Numbered from the stretch's first letter, positions 1-11,225 are shown. The stretch is 64,000 nt of DNA from Atopsyche davidsoni (GCA_022113835.1 JAILWY010000001.1:13756501-13820500); one strand, 5' to 3'. The notes: generated by a model not told the origin, from the sequence alone. A program made the numbers and translations.

Positions 1-1051
1 CTGTTTATTGCGCATAACCAATACTTCGGGGTTTTCTATTAGTTGGATGAATATTTGTCTAATTGAATAGGCATTTATATTAATCATTAATTAATATGTT
101 TAACCACACGGTGCTAAGCGCATATATCTGTTTTATTTGCTTTAGTTTTAAAGTTACGGAGTAAATATTTTCAAGTTAAGTGATAGTAATTTTAGAAAAG
201 CGTTATTAACAAAGTCCGTGCAGTTTAAAGTTGCTTCTAGAAAGTTCTCTCTTAGTCGGAACGTTTCGCAATATGGCGTATTTCTGCAGTGAATGTCTGC
301 AGTGGGATTCTTCCCTTAGGTTTCTAATTATTTTAACAGCTTGCGAATTATTGAAATTAAACTACTGAAAAATGTAAATTTTGTTAAAATTACTGCTGTC
401 GAAAATATATTTTGATAAAATAATTTTAAAAAAACATTGAACAATTACAAAATAAGCGAAACTCTATAGTATTTTTAAATAGAAATGTCAGGTTTTGATT
501 CAAAACTTCACATATAATCAAATTTTCAACAATTATTTTGATGCCATATTTAAAACAGTAAAATATTTTTGAGCTTAATAACGGTTTTTTCATGACAGCG
601 TTTATTTATTTAAAGCTGTGATATGCGCTGCTTTGGGATACCGTAGAAAGCTTTTGGACACTGCAGTATTTTTAATATAAAAATTGTATAATTTTATGAC
701 CTATTTTGGAATATTTACTCGAATCGCGCATTTAATTCAATTATAAAGTTGAGTTTTTAAATAGCGACAACTTGAATTCACCAAAGGCATGTAATATTAA
801 AAAAAAAAGGTTACTATAAATATTGTATTTAAAGGTTAGGAGAAATCAAAAACGTGCAGCCCATAAAATCAATTAGATATTGCTTGCCCTAAAATATATT
901 TTACCAGCTTTCATTCCATCTTGCGTTAGAGAACAAAAAAAAACATTTCTACAATTTTTTATATAATTTTCTATCCAATTGGTGATATGGGTAATTTAAT
1001 AGGGGTGCTTTTAAATCAATAAGTAAATAACTTTATAAATAAATATTGTGG
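1..1051. other. AT-rich non-coding spacer
   Basis: No open frame of interest, RNA gene or recognisable repeat is seen. If the minus-strand first exon at 2651-2723 is real, this stretch is probably part of its first intron or flank. Confidence 0.5.
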
Positions 1052-1440
1052 CTAACTTGACATGAACATATGTTTAGTAAGTTTGTAGTGTTTACGAAAT
1101 CGATCGTTTTTGGAAACAACGCCTGGCTGTCTATAATTAAGTCTTTGACGGACGGTCAGAAAGAACGGTCCCTTGAACACAAATTGGATACATTGAAGAG
1201 TGTCTCTGCATATATTATTTGCACTTGAGAGGTCCTTCTGCGCCTCTGTTTTGAGATCCCAAGTATCCGAGTCGTCCCTAAACAAACTGTGGCCCGCATT
1301 TGGCCGGCTGCGGCGGCGGGGAAGGCTTCCTTCTCGGAGGCTCATATTTGATTTGGAAGGCAGGGAGATGGGATTTTGTTTGCGAATTGTCTATTGAGAT
1401 GTATTTACATTCCATTGTCCGCGGCCCCGGGCGGGGAGCA
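1052..1440 (-). other. GC-richer patch with open minus-strand frames, possible exon
   Basis: A CpG-rich patch (densest at about 1290-1440) stands out from AT-rich surroundings. The minus strand is open for 97 codons at 1052-1345. A pyrimidine-rich CCGCCGCCGCAG resembling a splice acceptor occurs on the minus strand near 1313. From it, the frame that matches the phase of the upstream exon (2651-2723) stays open for about 50 codons before a stop. Two minus frames are open here, no clear GT donor follows, and plus-strand frames are open as well, so the coding case is weak. It could equally be a regulatory CpG patch inside an intron. No family is recognised. Confidence 0.15.
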
Positions 1441-2644
1441 GGAAACGCTGAGAAAATATTTATGCATATTAGTGAGAGAATTTCTAGGAATGATTAGAAT
1501 CATTAGTTTGAAGTACTAATAAGAAGGGTCGGGCATTGTTAATTAGATTGTTTGTTCAAATATTATTAAGTTTGTTTGAGAAATACTTGGAAATGTAGGG
1601 CGGTATGCTTCTGTAGTGTACATATAAGAATAAACACAGGGTGTCCCTTTGGATTTTAGTTAGATCATGTAGTCATTTACTTACAAACCTAAATTTACTT
1701 TAACGATACTAAAAACCATTTAAGTAGATTAAATCCTAAAAAATTAACTTGTGTTTAGTATGTGGTTGCTTCGTTGATATGACAGGCTCAAAAAACAATA
1801 AATTAATTACAAAGATTTTTACTTACCGAAAAATTATGCTAAATAAACTCAAAATATTTCACAACGTATTCACAATAACGACATTCTCATATCACTAATA
1901 TTCGAAATTAAAAAAATTAGAATTAATATTTGTTTTACTGCATGCAAAAGTATTAATAAAGTACACAAAACAAGAACGAATATAACTATAAAATCATGTA
2001 TCATTTGAATAAAAACTACATAAAAGCCTAATAAATTTTCGACAAAGCATGCACAGTATAAAAATGAATACTAAAATATGAATTTCGTACAGATAAATTA
2101 CATAGAATTTAACCGCATATTGTAACCATGATGAAAAAAATACTTCATACTCAATTTATCATAACGGGTCAATTAACTGTGTTTCTTTAAACAATACTAA
2201 AAAATAAATTGGCAATATCGGCAAAATATTGAAAATACCTAATGTATATTCATATAGTTGTAAAAGTATAAATTGAAAATTGTAATTACACATTTACTGT
2301 CACATGAAATTAGTGCAAAGTCTAAATTTTACCAAAACTAAGTTATTGTATTAAAAAAAAAAAAAAAAACATAATGTGTGTAAAGCTCAACGTTTTATAT
2401 GAGTCAGTATCTTCAATAGCAATAGGCTATTCATATTTTAAGACGAATCAATTTATCATCTGACGTAACATGTAATAAAGTCTCTCAACTGAGTAACTTG
2501 TATAATGAGTTAGCGTCCGTGTTCCTGATGGAAATGCGACCACTTTCATTTAGCATGCATAAATTGATACTCGGCACTGAAAGAAAGAGCAGTTGTGCAC
2601 ATTTAATTAGTATAGCCAATAGAGGGTTATTAATGGGGCGGCAG
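1441..2644. other. AT-rich spacer, probable intron of the minus-strand gene
   Basis: Sequence immediately downstream (minus strand) of the splice donor at 2645-2650. It is AT-rich with a poly-A run near 2355. An isolated ACAGGGTGTCCC-like motif at about 1635 resembles mobile-element ends, but no partner end was found. Nothing else is seen. Confidence 0.45.
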
Positions 2645-2650
2645 ACTCAC

Positions 2651-2723
2651 CTGAGGCAGGTAGAAGCGCGAGCGCTAGCAACAGCGCGCCCAGCGCCCGG
2701 CCCGGGGGGGTGAGCCGGCTCAT
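2651..2723 (-). CDS. First coding exon of a secreted or membrane protein (partial, N-terminus only)
   Basis: The minus strand has an ATG at 2723 in good context (A at -3) followed by 24 codons plus one base. The peptide begins MSRLTPPG, has an arginine at position 9, a hydrophobic core LGALLLALALL at residues 11-21, and P-A-S before the exon edge. This is the layout of an N-terminal signal peptide (basic n-region, hydrophobic h-region, small residues). The exon then meets CAG|GTGAGT, a consensus splice donor, with GTGAGT at 2645-2650, so the next exon must supply two bases (phase 1). The segment is GC- and CpG-rich against an AT-rich background. A seven-base C run (minus strand) at 2704-2710 sets the frame, so a one-base sequencing error there would destroy the peptide. 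Downstream exons would lie to the left and were not identified with confidence. The mature protein and family are unknown. Confidence 0.6.
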
Positions 2724-3350
2724 GCTTCCCGTGCACTCGACTTATCCAGATCTAAAGCACTTCACTCATTTCACTTGTGTTCGTCAACCCTCACGCCAAC
2801 CGATAATTAACCAACCCCCATCCCCTCTGTTAACACGGAATACGTACTATTCAATCCCGCTCAAAATAGCTGCAGATCAAAAAAAAAAAAAAAACACCCC
2901 AAAAAATCAATAACACAAAAACGGCTACTTGCGTTCAAAACAATCAACTTCCATGCAAACGCACACAAGTATATTTAAAACTTATAATGCGATATATTAC
3001 GTGTTCTTTATGCGTTTATTTGTGATAACTCACGGGGGATGCGATTACGATGGGAAAGGAGAAACGCGCACATGGACGCGAATTTATCGAACGGGCGGGC
3101 GCGTTAGCCGTAAAAGTATATGCGCCACATAAATTCACGGGCGGCACGTGAAGGTCTGGTAATCATTGCTCGGAGGGCGAAGGACCGAGCGGAGGCCCCG
3201 GACGGTCGCGTGCGATGCGATGATGTACAGCCGCTAATAAATCGCAACGCAATCCGCCGCGGATTTACAACCTGGAAAAATAAAAATTACGCACAGTCAG
3301 ATGATGGTCACATGTTCATATCGCATTGTATTTGTAGTTGGCTTTAAGCT
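2724..3350 (-). promoter_or_regulatory. Probable 5' UTR and CpG-rich upstream region of the minus-strand exon
   Basis: Directly upstream of the ATG at 2723. A CpG-rich block at about 3030-3270 with repeated CGCG, GCGC and GGCGGG words stands out from the AT-rich flanks. I see no clean TATA box or initiator, so a transcription start is not assigned. A poly-A run occurs at about 2880-2893. Short open frames on the plus strand here look incidental. Confidence 0.35.
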
Positions 3351-3450
3351 TCGCACACTGAAAATCGGGTAAACGAAAAATGTATCAAAAATCGTCTTAT
3401 GAATTTAACCGGAGATTTTGGTTATGAACGTTGAAAATTAAAAATTAACG

Positions 3451-3633
3451 AAAAATATTTTTGAGTGATTTTCTACATGTTCGTTTTTATTTGTGACCGG
3501 TTTCGCCAACTTTTCACGTTGGCATTATCAAACGTAGTTTTAATAATGTTTGACAATGCCAACGTGAAAGGTTCGCGGCGAAACGGGTCACAAATAAAAA
3601 CGAACATGTGAAAAATCACTCAAGTATTTTATT
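3451..3633. repeat. Fold-back repeat (about 90-bp arms) with a hammerhead-like core
   Basis: Two near-mirror arms (about 3451-3540 and 3541-3633) meet with almost no loop. Shared arm words include ACATGTTCGTTTTTATTTG and its complement, and CACGTTGGCATT. Read from the centre outward, the left arm (minus strand) gives GATAAT, then a 6-bp stem GCCAAC/GTTGGC, then GAAACCGGTC, then AAATAAAAACG. The order UGAURAU, stem, GAAAC, GGUC resembles the minimal hammerhead ribozymes known from Penelope-like retroelement repeats. The right arm has decayed in the stem. No open frame is present, so this is a solo or head-to-head terminal-repeat relic. Confidence 0.6.
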
Positions 3634-4870
3634 CAAAAATATCAAAAATGTTTGTATGCTGCTTGTGCGCGTTTGTAAAATTAATAACAGTTAATAAAAA
3701 GGAATTGTTGTGTATAATTAAATACTTATCAATAGTATTTATTTTTATATATATATTTTTTCTTTATTGTATTAATATTTGATACACTTCATGAAAAAAA
3801 AACGAGAAATTTTTACACTTTTTTTACAAAGATTACTAGTAAATATACTGAAAGCGGAATTCATATTTTTTTCTAAGATCATAAAATAATAAACACGCGT
3901 ATATTTAGAGCATGTGATGTTTTTTAAATGACTTTATGCTAAAAGGTACCAATACCGTACCTTGCCAAACAAAATCACGCTACGATTAATTATTAGATTT
4001 TTTTGAGTTTCACTTGGAAAATAAGTTTCAAAGACTGATTAATGATTTTCATTACGTTGATTAAGAAAAGTTACTTAATTTAATTAGTACCTGAGTAATA
4101 TCTTTAAAGGTTTCAGGAAGGTTTATAACATTGTTAGTAAAGATAAACTTTGAAGCAAAGGTTAATTGAGAACTTTGAAAGGATCGCGAGCCTTGAATGA
4201 AAGTCGCAAGTATCGATAAAAAATGAGTATGGTAGAGAAATATGTGTTTTGCTTTTTAACTGATTAAAATGTATGAGTCTATAAGCCATTCCAAAGTATG
4301 AAATAATATTGGGTTTTGAAATTTCGAGAAAATTGATTGATTTAGTAAAGCTTGTAAATTTAGAAATTTTATATTAATACAACGCATTTTAATATAAACT
4401 ATATATCACCCCACAGGCGATTCTTTCGGTTTTTGGAGTATTTAAATCGGTATTACGTTTATCTTCAAATAATGATATTGATAAGCAACAGGATATTTAT
4501 TTGGGAAAACGACGCAACGTTAGAGATTGAAATACGTGACTCAGAATTCAAATGACAATACTCAAGCATAGTGAATGTCTAAGTATTGTACTGTATTTGA
4601 AATAAATCAACATGCTGTTAATTATTAGTATTGTAGTGGTCAGTACCTACATCGAACACCTGCACACCTGCACCGATCTATGAGTCATACAATTCATCGG
4701 ACTGGGCCATCCGAGCTACGAATCAGCGGTTGACAGCGGTGTGACAATTCGTATCCAAGGATAATATATAAAGAACTCCCCATTTTCCCTGCCTAACACA
4801 TCATTGTAACTTAAAAAATGTATGTATGCTACTACCCAAGTCACACATCGCAAGCTCCAAAACCTAATGT
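3634..4870. other. AT-rich non-coding spacer
   Basis: No coding, RNA or repeat feature is supported. A slightly GC-richer stretch at about 4640-4760 shows no splice signals or coding pattern. Confidence 0.4.
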
Positions 4871-4873
4871 AAA

Positions 4874-5213
4874 TCTATTACTAATATGATTAGGCACATT
4901 AGTTCATACATAGAAGATGATTTAAATAAACTCTCCAGGCCAAACTGCCCAGGCAAACTGTGATTTGCAAGAACTGGACTTTTTGAACAAAGTAACAAGT
5001 GAAGCGATTTAAGTCCCATCTGGATATTATTTTTAAAATCTATTAGTTTAGTCAAGACGCGCACCATCATATATGGTACATATGTCTATTTTTTGATTAA
5101 CGTCAATCAGATGCGTATTTATTACCCTAATCATATTAGTAATAATATAATAAACCCGTAATGGGTAATAAATACGCATCTGATTGACGTTAATCAAAAA
5201 ATAGACATATGTA
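4874..5213. repeat. SINE-like repeat relative of the 42-kb element, with a perfect 51-bp palindrome
   Basis: Arms at 5077-5127 and 5163-5213 are exact reverse complements over 51 bp with a 35-bp loop. The right arm carries AATAAATACGCATCTGATT, which recurs with one to three changes at about 42570-42600. A second inverted pair, TACTAATATGATTA-like, occurs at 4875-4890 and 5130-5146. The stretch TTAGTTCATACATAGAAGATGATT at 4900-4924 matches, with substitutions, the TTGGTTCATATGTAGATTATGATT segment of the 42-kb inverted repeat. The locus is therefore a diverged member of the same family. The two short open frames overlapping it look incidental. Confidence 0.6.
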
Positions 5214-5504
5214 TTGTAAATCTATCAAATGAAAATAAAAGAATCTTGTAATTTCATTTTTTTTGCTTGTCGCATCAGAGATCTCGCACAGTAACCACGT
5301 ATAATTCCACCTTGTATGGTAATAAATAATACATCACGGATACGCAAAACATTTTGCCGACATCATCCTGCAACAAACACATCAGCGGCGAAAGTATTGA
5401 CAAAACAATGAGCATCAAAGCGCACAAATTTTCAAACTAACCCTAAACTAATTTACAAATGTATCCATACGAGAGCGATCTAACGAACTATTTCCGGTTT
5501 GATC
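5214..5504. other. Spacer between the palindrome and a CpG island
   Basis: AT-rich, grading into GC-richer sequence towards 5500. No gene is seen. Confidence 0.4.
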
Positions 5505-5850
5505 ACGGGGCGCGTCCTCCGGGCTCGCCGTCCGTATAAATATGAAACAAAATCCATTAGCGGCGACATCTCATTCCCGGGCGAGTGACGTCACGGGTCC
5601 CGGGGGCCCGGCCGGCCCGGAGTCTCGGGCTTATCTCGCCGCGGCCCCCCGAAGACCCCCCGAGGCCCCCCGAGACCCCCCGAGGCCCCCCGAGGCCCCC
5701 CAAGGGTCTCCCGAGGGCCCCCCGAGCCGGAATCAGCCGAAGGGCCCCGCGGTCGGGCGAAGTGTGACGGAATTCGGCGGTCGGATGTGTCTCGCCCCCG
5801 AAGATTTCGCCTCCTTTTGTCGCCGTCGAAATGATAAGTTGGATATTTTA
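5505..5850. promoter_or_regulatory. CpG island with core-promoter-like motifs
   Basis: This is the most GC-rich segment of the window. On the plus strand it holds TATAAA at 5535-5540, an initiator-like TCATTC at 5571-5576, and a full CRE palindrome TGACGTCA at 5586-5593. The TATA-to-initiator spacing is about 38 bp, a little longer than the usual 30. The plus strand is open for 124 codons at 5542-5916, but the peptide is mostly proline, arginine and glycine produced by a simple repeat, and it starts upstream of the presumed initiator, so I do not call it a gene. The island could serve the minus-strand gene starting at 2723, a divergent transcript, or both. Confidence 0.4.
5645..5725 (+). repeat. 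10-bp C-rich minisatellite, unit CCCCCCGAGR
   Basis: About six to eight tandem copies of CCCCCCGAGG or CCCCCCGAGA, the first and last copies degenerate. The 10-bp period is not a multiple of three, so every frame is open and proline-rich. This argues that the overlapping open frames are a by-product of composition. C-runs of this type can form i-motif or quadruplex structures on opposite strands. Confidence 0.8.
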
Positions 5851-8800
5851 TCTCCCTCTCGGATTAAGCGAATTTATGCGTCTCGTGTTTGTGTGTATGC
5901 GATGTGTACGGAATAATATTTTGATGCGGCGGTGATAATATTTTATAAAAAGTTTGAGGGTGATAATATGTTTTGACGCCCTGTGCTTTTACAACTTTTA
6001 AATGTTACGATAAGTTCGTGTGCTCGGAAAGTGTTATTGATTCTTATTATATACGTGGCTCTTGTGATTTTCAGCGTTACATCCCTTCAGTATGTACACA
6101 CGAGCGATACGATCACCATTACTCCTACACGTTCAACCGATTATAATCACGTAGAACTTCCGATTTATTCCAATATTATCTAATGTCTGTCAATAATATC
6201 AAACGTGGCGACGCTTGAAAATTGAATAAACCGAAATATCTTCTTAGCGCAATAAAAACCCGAAGTTAATGGCATTTTAATGTTGAAGGGAACCGAGCGG
6301 TTCGGTTTGCTGTATATATCCGAACTACTCACTTGTATCTCGTAATTTCTGAATTATAAACGTAGGAGAAAACTACATTATTTTCAGAATTACATTACGT
6401 ATGAAGCACACAATGCATTATGTATTTGGCCGCTGTTTTCGTATTTTTACTGGTGTTATTTCAGGGCGTGTTCTGCGCTCTCGGATGAACGAAGAAGTAT
6501 TATCAATGGATTGTATTTTTGTGAAAGGATACAGGATTGATTTGATATTATATATAAAACTTCTAGAATAAGACTCCAGTTTTATATTTTTATAAAACAA
6601 TTTTTAGATCATTAATCCACGATCATCATTTGAATATTAAAATTACGAGTAACTTCTTTCATCGTGTGTATAAATGGTAGAACGCAAACACTTATTGGTA
6701 ATGAATAAATAATCCATGTTATAAATATAAACTATTTTCATAACTATTTTAATAGTCTGCTACGAACAATTGCATGCAAATAATTTTTTGTTTGATGAGT
6801 AATACTTTTATATGTGTACCATTGAAAAAAAATTGAATTTACTGCGTCTTTGATACTATGAAATTAAAATACTTTACTGTTGTGTTTTCATGATCAGCAG
6901 ATATCGAATCGTGCACTAATTCATCTACTTTATACAATATAAACATACAAGTCTATTACGTAAACAATACATTAAAAAAATCGATTTACATGTGAACGGC
7001 GAGATCTTTCTGTTTGATTCGTGTGTAGATAGATTACAATTTTTTTTAAAAGTCCAATAAATTGATGAAGCATGTCAATGAAAGTCTTAATACAAGATGT
7101 ATTATGAGCATTGTTTGTTACATTATAAAAAAAAATGACGCTCAATAAAAAAAATTATTAAATATGTTTGCGGTTTATGACGAATTCGATTGAAAATCAT
7201 CGAGCGTAAAATATTCATAGTTTTTGTATCAACTGTTGAATTCAAGCTACCGTTGACTTATATAACGTAAAAAAAGGCACTTAATTAAATTTAATTATAT
7301 TTGCACATTTAATTGAAAGAAAATTAAATTCTTAAATGTTATTAAACACATAGCATGCAAATAATAAAAGAGATCTAAGCAGCCTGGGATTCTAAATAAA
7401 GGGATTTCGAACATTTTTATAACGTGAAAAATATAAAAAAAGTTATTCGCGTAATAAAAATTGTATATAGATTAAATAACACGATATTTATGCAACAGGG
7501 TTGAATTATATACTCTAATAAAGTTTTTTATATTCCTGTTTACTTTATGAGTTTTTTCATATAATTGAAATTCAGCCTTCACCCAGATTTCACGTATTTT
7601 GAAATTATTACGTAGGTACAATATTTATATTAAAAAACCTTTTAGTTTCTCGCGTAATGTATGAAGTAAAGCATTAAAGTAGCAGGAAAGTTATTACCTT
7701 CTCACATAATGTATGTGATATATATTGTGTAAATTTTTAATGCTAAGAGGACTACGACAAACAAATATTTCACGGAGCGGGGGGAAAGGCTCCGCGATTA
7801 AACAGAATTATGTAAAAGAGTCCCTTGGGAATAGTAACGAACAAACCTGGAGAACAATGACGTAATTCGTGGTCGGCTTGAGGTCTAAGGTATTTCATTA
7901 CATGAAAAAAAATTAAGTATTACTGATTGTACGTGACAGCAGTGCTTTGCCGGACGTCCTGTACCTATATTTTCATCAAAAAAAGAAATATTTAACTAAA
8001 TTGCAAACAATCATTTTTTCCTTAAATGCGTATTTTTTAATCAAATAATTTATTACAATAATGAATATAAATAACCAGTTATTTAACTATGAAAATTAAA
8101 TGATACTAAAAGTAAGATTAAAAGATTTTTTTATTAATCACCGACTTATCCTATGACACCTTTGTAAAAAATCAAAATGTATTTTTAAATAAATATCAAT
8201 AATATATAAATATACCTTTGCTAAAGCTCTAAAACATTGATCAATTTTTGTTGTTGTTGATAATTTAAGAGATACCGTAATTTTATTTTAAAAGTAAATA
8301 TAATTTTGTTCCCAAACATCAATTTTTCATCGAAAGTAAAAATGAAATGAGAGGTAATTAAATAAATTTGGTATACTTTATTATACTACTTTGGTATACT
8401 ACTTCAATATAATATATTTGCAGATTATTCTTTGCTTTTTAAAATGATAATAATAATTCTTAAAAGATAAAAAGTTTCCTTCATTTTTATCCAATAACAT
8501 AAAGCGCCTTTCTTACCGTATTCTTCAAAGCCGAATGTCAAATGGTCTTAGCGCTGTCCCTGAGCATCAATACAAGTATACCACTTTAATATATTAATAT
8601 TTCACAATTTAATTTATAATTATTTTAAATATATTTATATAATATGAACTTAGTACTATTTATTAGATACGTATTGTAAAGAATAACTTTTTATATATAA
8701 TATAAATATTTTTTATAAACGTTTTAAAAGATTTCACTTTGCTACAATACTTCCACTTGTTTTAAAGCAATAACATAAAGTTCCACAAGACTAACACTAT

Positions 8801-8924
8801 AACATAATAGTTAACCACGTTTTCGCTGCAGAACCTACAGTATTCCACCCGAAAACGTGAAGTTATAACATTGACTGTATAAGCTTGAATATTCTGGTAA
8901 TGTTGTTAACACTCGTGTTTTAAA
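5851..8924. other. AT-rich non-coding spacer
   Basis: About 3 kb of AT-rich sequence with no supported gene. A small GC-richer patch lies at 7765-7895. No acceptor and donor pair with an open frame was found. Confidence 0.4.
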
Positions 8925-9120
8925 AAAATGCTTCAGCGCGTGGACGCTTGTAGCATTAGTAAACTCTACATTATTTTTCTGATGTATGCGAGTAGCTTGC
9001 GGCACGTCCTTATCGCTCGAAGGGTCCGGGGAGACTGCCGGCCACCCGCCCCCGCCGCCACCCTTCCGGCGGAAATGCCCGAAGTGTCCCGAAGCCGCCC
9101 GAGAGCCTGATACCGCGAGA
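8925..9120. other. Isolated CpG-rich patch with a 60-codon open frame
   Basis: Plus-strand frame 8928-9110 starts with ATG and encodes 60 residues, the last half rich in proline, arginine and alanine. The second half (about 9000-9110) is sharply GC-rich. No consensus splice donor follows and no family is recognised. It may be a regulatory patch or an exon fragment; the evidence does not separate these. Confidence 0.2.
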
Positions 9121-9655
9121 TGAATTTATACCGTTAATCGTCAATATTTGCCGGTACACGTTTCAAGTTATATTTCGCGAACATCGTGTACTCCCATTGC
9201 ATCTAAGATATTATCTACGAAGCAGGTCTCAGCAGAAGAGACATGTTATGGGGTACATCAGAAGCTTCAGGCTATTACTCATACATAAGTAAAACAGATT
9301 TATAGGCGGGTTCGAATTTTCCAGTGATATTTATCGTTTTGTGCTTTAAATTATTCTAACTATAATTTACGATTACTAATAAATTTATTACGATTGCTGT
9401 TCTCATTGATAGCACGTCGATAAATAATATTATGGATATATAAATAAATAAAGGAATATTTATCGACTAGAAGTACTGCGTTTGGTTAATAACAATGATC
9501 TTGGATAGCTCTGAGTTGATTCATTCTTCATAAATAAATAATTATATATCATCGCAAGTTTAAATTTTATCTTGTTGAGGGACAAGGCATTTGATTCGTG
9601 AAGATCCATTATTATAATGATAAAAGTAACTTTGTATTTTGTCTTCACATTGAGT
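9121..9655. other. AT-rich non-coding spacer
   Basis: Nothing recognisable. A 78-codon minus-strand open frame at 9460-9696 runs into the adjacent palindrome and has AT-driven composition (Lys, Asn, Ile, Leu), so it is not called. Confidence 0.4.
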
Positions 9656-9659
9656 TTAT

Positions 9660-9791
9660 TTAAATTATTTGCATTACTAGTTTTGACCCGATACACTGGG
9701 TTATCATCAGATGCTTAACTAAATTAGTTAAGTTAAGCATCTGATGATGACCCAGTGTATCAGGCCGAAACTAGTAATGCAAATAATTTAA
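9660..9791. repeat. Near-perfect palindrome (about 63-bp arms) with a hammerhead-like core
   Basis: Arms at 9660-9722 and 9724-9791 are reverse complements apart from a few substitutions and a 4-bp indel, with practically no loop. Read outward, the right arm contains CTGATGATGACCCAGTG and then GCCGAAACTAG. The left arm, read on the minus strand, keeps GACCC-like and GGGTC segments on either side of AGTGTATC. Together they suggest an ancestral CTGATGAT, stem GACCC/GGGTC, GAAAC. That order is the core of hammerhead ribozymes found in Penelope-like retroelement repeats. The outer arm GCATTACTAGTTT is well conserved. Confidence 0.6.
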
Positions 9792-10093
9792 ATTTTATAA
9801 TACAATACAATACGTACCACTTTTTATTTTTAAAAACTTAACCACATAAAATGGTTGACATTCTTAAACGTAAGTACAGTATAAATATACAAATATTTTT
9901 GTCTGTTTTAAATACCAAAGTAAGCGAAGTTAAGAGAAACTAAAACGTTGAAATGGAGCATTGTGTGCGCACGTAGCGATAGTGCCTCAAAGTTCACTTA
10001 GCAGCCACACAAAAAAGAGACTTCCTATGAGATCTGCAGTACAAACGATACAAATACTCCAATTAAAATTAAAGGACACCCAAAAGCAAAGCC
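9792..10093. other. AT-rich spacer
   Basis: No feature supported. Confidence 0.4.
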
Positions 10094-10435
10094 TTATTTA
10101 AACATTTTCACAAAACCACCCCGAGAGCCTTTCACGCGAAAAAGGGAATTCACAAAGTGTAATTTTAAACACATTCTCAGTTCCGTAAGTGGGTGGGGGC
10201 GGGGGCGGGTAGTCTGGAGATATTCAGGAGGTCGGGAAAGGCAAAAGCACGTACGGTTCCTCTCGTGCTTACAGTGATTATTAATAAGAGAGGCCTGAAC
10301 AAAACAGCTGAGGGGAAGAGGCCGCGCCAATGGGTAGTGCGCCAGCGAACTTGCACTGGGGAAGATGCAAATCATTCTCTCTACATGCTTAGAAGTAACT
10401 CAGTAATACTAAAGATTTATGTGCTGTGGTCTTGA
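10094..10435. other. GC-richer patch with overlapping open frames on both strands
   Basis: The minus strand is open for 93 codons (10094-10375) and the plus strand for 80 codons (10193-10435). A GT-rich block GTGGGTGGGGGCGGGGGCGGG lies at about 10188-10208. A plus-strand GTAAGTGGG resembles a donor at about 10187, but no convincing exon precedes it. Neither peptide resembles a known family. Most likely this is a non-coding conserved or regulatory patch. Confidence 0.2.
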
Positions 10436-11225
10436 ATATATGGCCATAATGGATTACAGCTTAGAAACTAGGGCGTCGATACCGCTTAAGGTTTCTGCGA
10501 AATGTTTTGCATAGATAACCGATTCATGTATTTCCAATAATTAAACATTAATCCATTATCATCTAATATACTTTATCTATGCGTGAGCACGACATTTATC
10601 ATTCAATTTAGAATTTAAAGCATGTATTATTTTATTTTTTGAAGTTTCAAAATATTAATGATGCGTACAATTTAGACGTATAAACATTTTTATAAGAAAA
10701 GTTACACAAGGTTAGAAACCTATAAGCAGTTTAGTCAAATCAATGTTTCAAAGCAATATGAGTTATAGAATATGATCTTTTTTATGATTCCGAATTAGTG
10801 TATATAATTGTATCTTTTAATATATTTATGAATAATCTTGATATATTTAAAGATACTAGTGAAATTTGAAAAAACCTTGATTCAAAATTTATATGAAAAA
10901 ATTCTTTTCAACCAGTTGACTACCAAATAAAATAGCTAACGATCATGAAAAATCGTTTTTATCATACATCACACTTTATATTTATAATAATAGGTTCGAC
11001 ACCTGAGCCAACAAGAACCCTTTTAATAAATAAATAAAAAAACCTATACGTATCCCTTAAACTGAAAATACCTTAATTCAATTATATATACAGCCTGGTA
11101 TTGTGTCACAAAATACACAACACACACACCATCAAATGAATAGATCCTTTTAAGCCTTTCGTAATACCGATTACAGAGTAATACCTTTGTATAATTGATT
11201 CGTTCCTTTATAAATTGTCGGCGGT
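10436..11225. other. AT-rich spacer
   Basis: No feature supported. Confidence 0.4.

Noticed and set aside
1633..1652. ACAGGGTGTCCC-type motif, also seen reversed near 40646, suggesting a transposon end pair
   Set aside because: The two sites are 39 kb apart with unrelated surroundings, and neither has a nearby partner end.
5542..5916. 124-codon plus-strand open frame, the longest in the window
   Set aside because: It runs through a 10-bp C-rich repeat that makes all frames open and proline-rich, begins upstream of the likely initiator, and matches no family.
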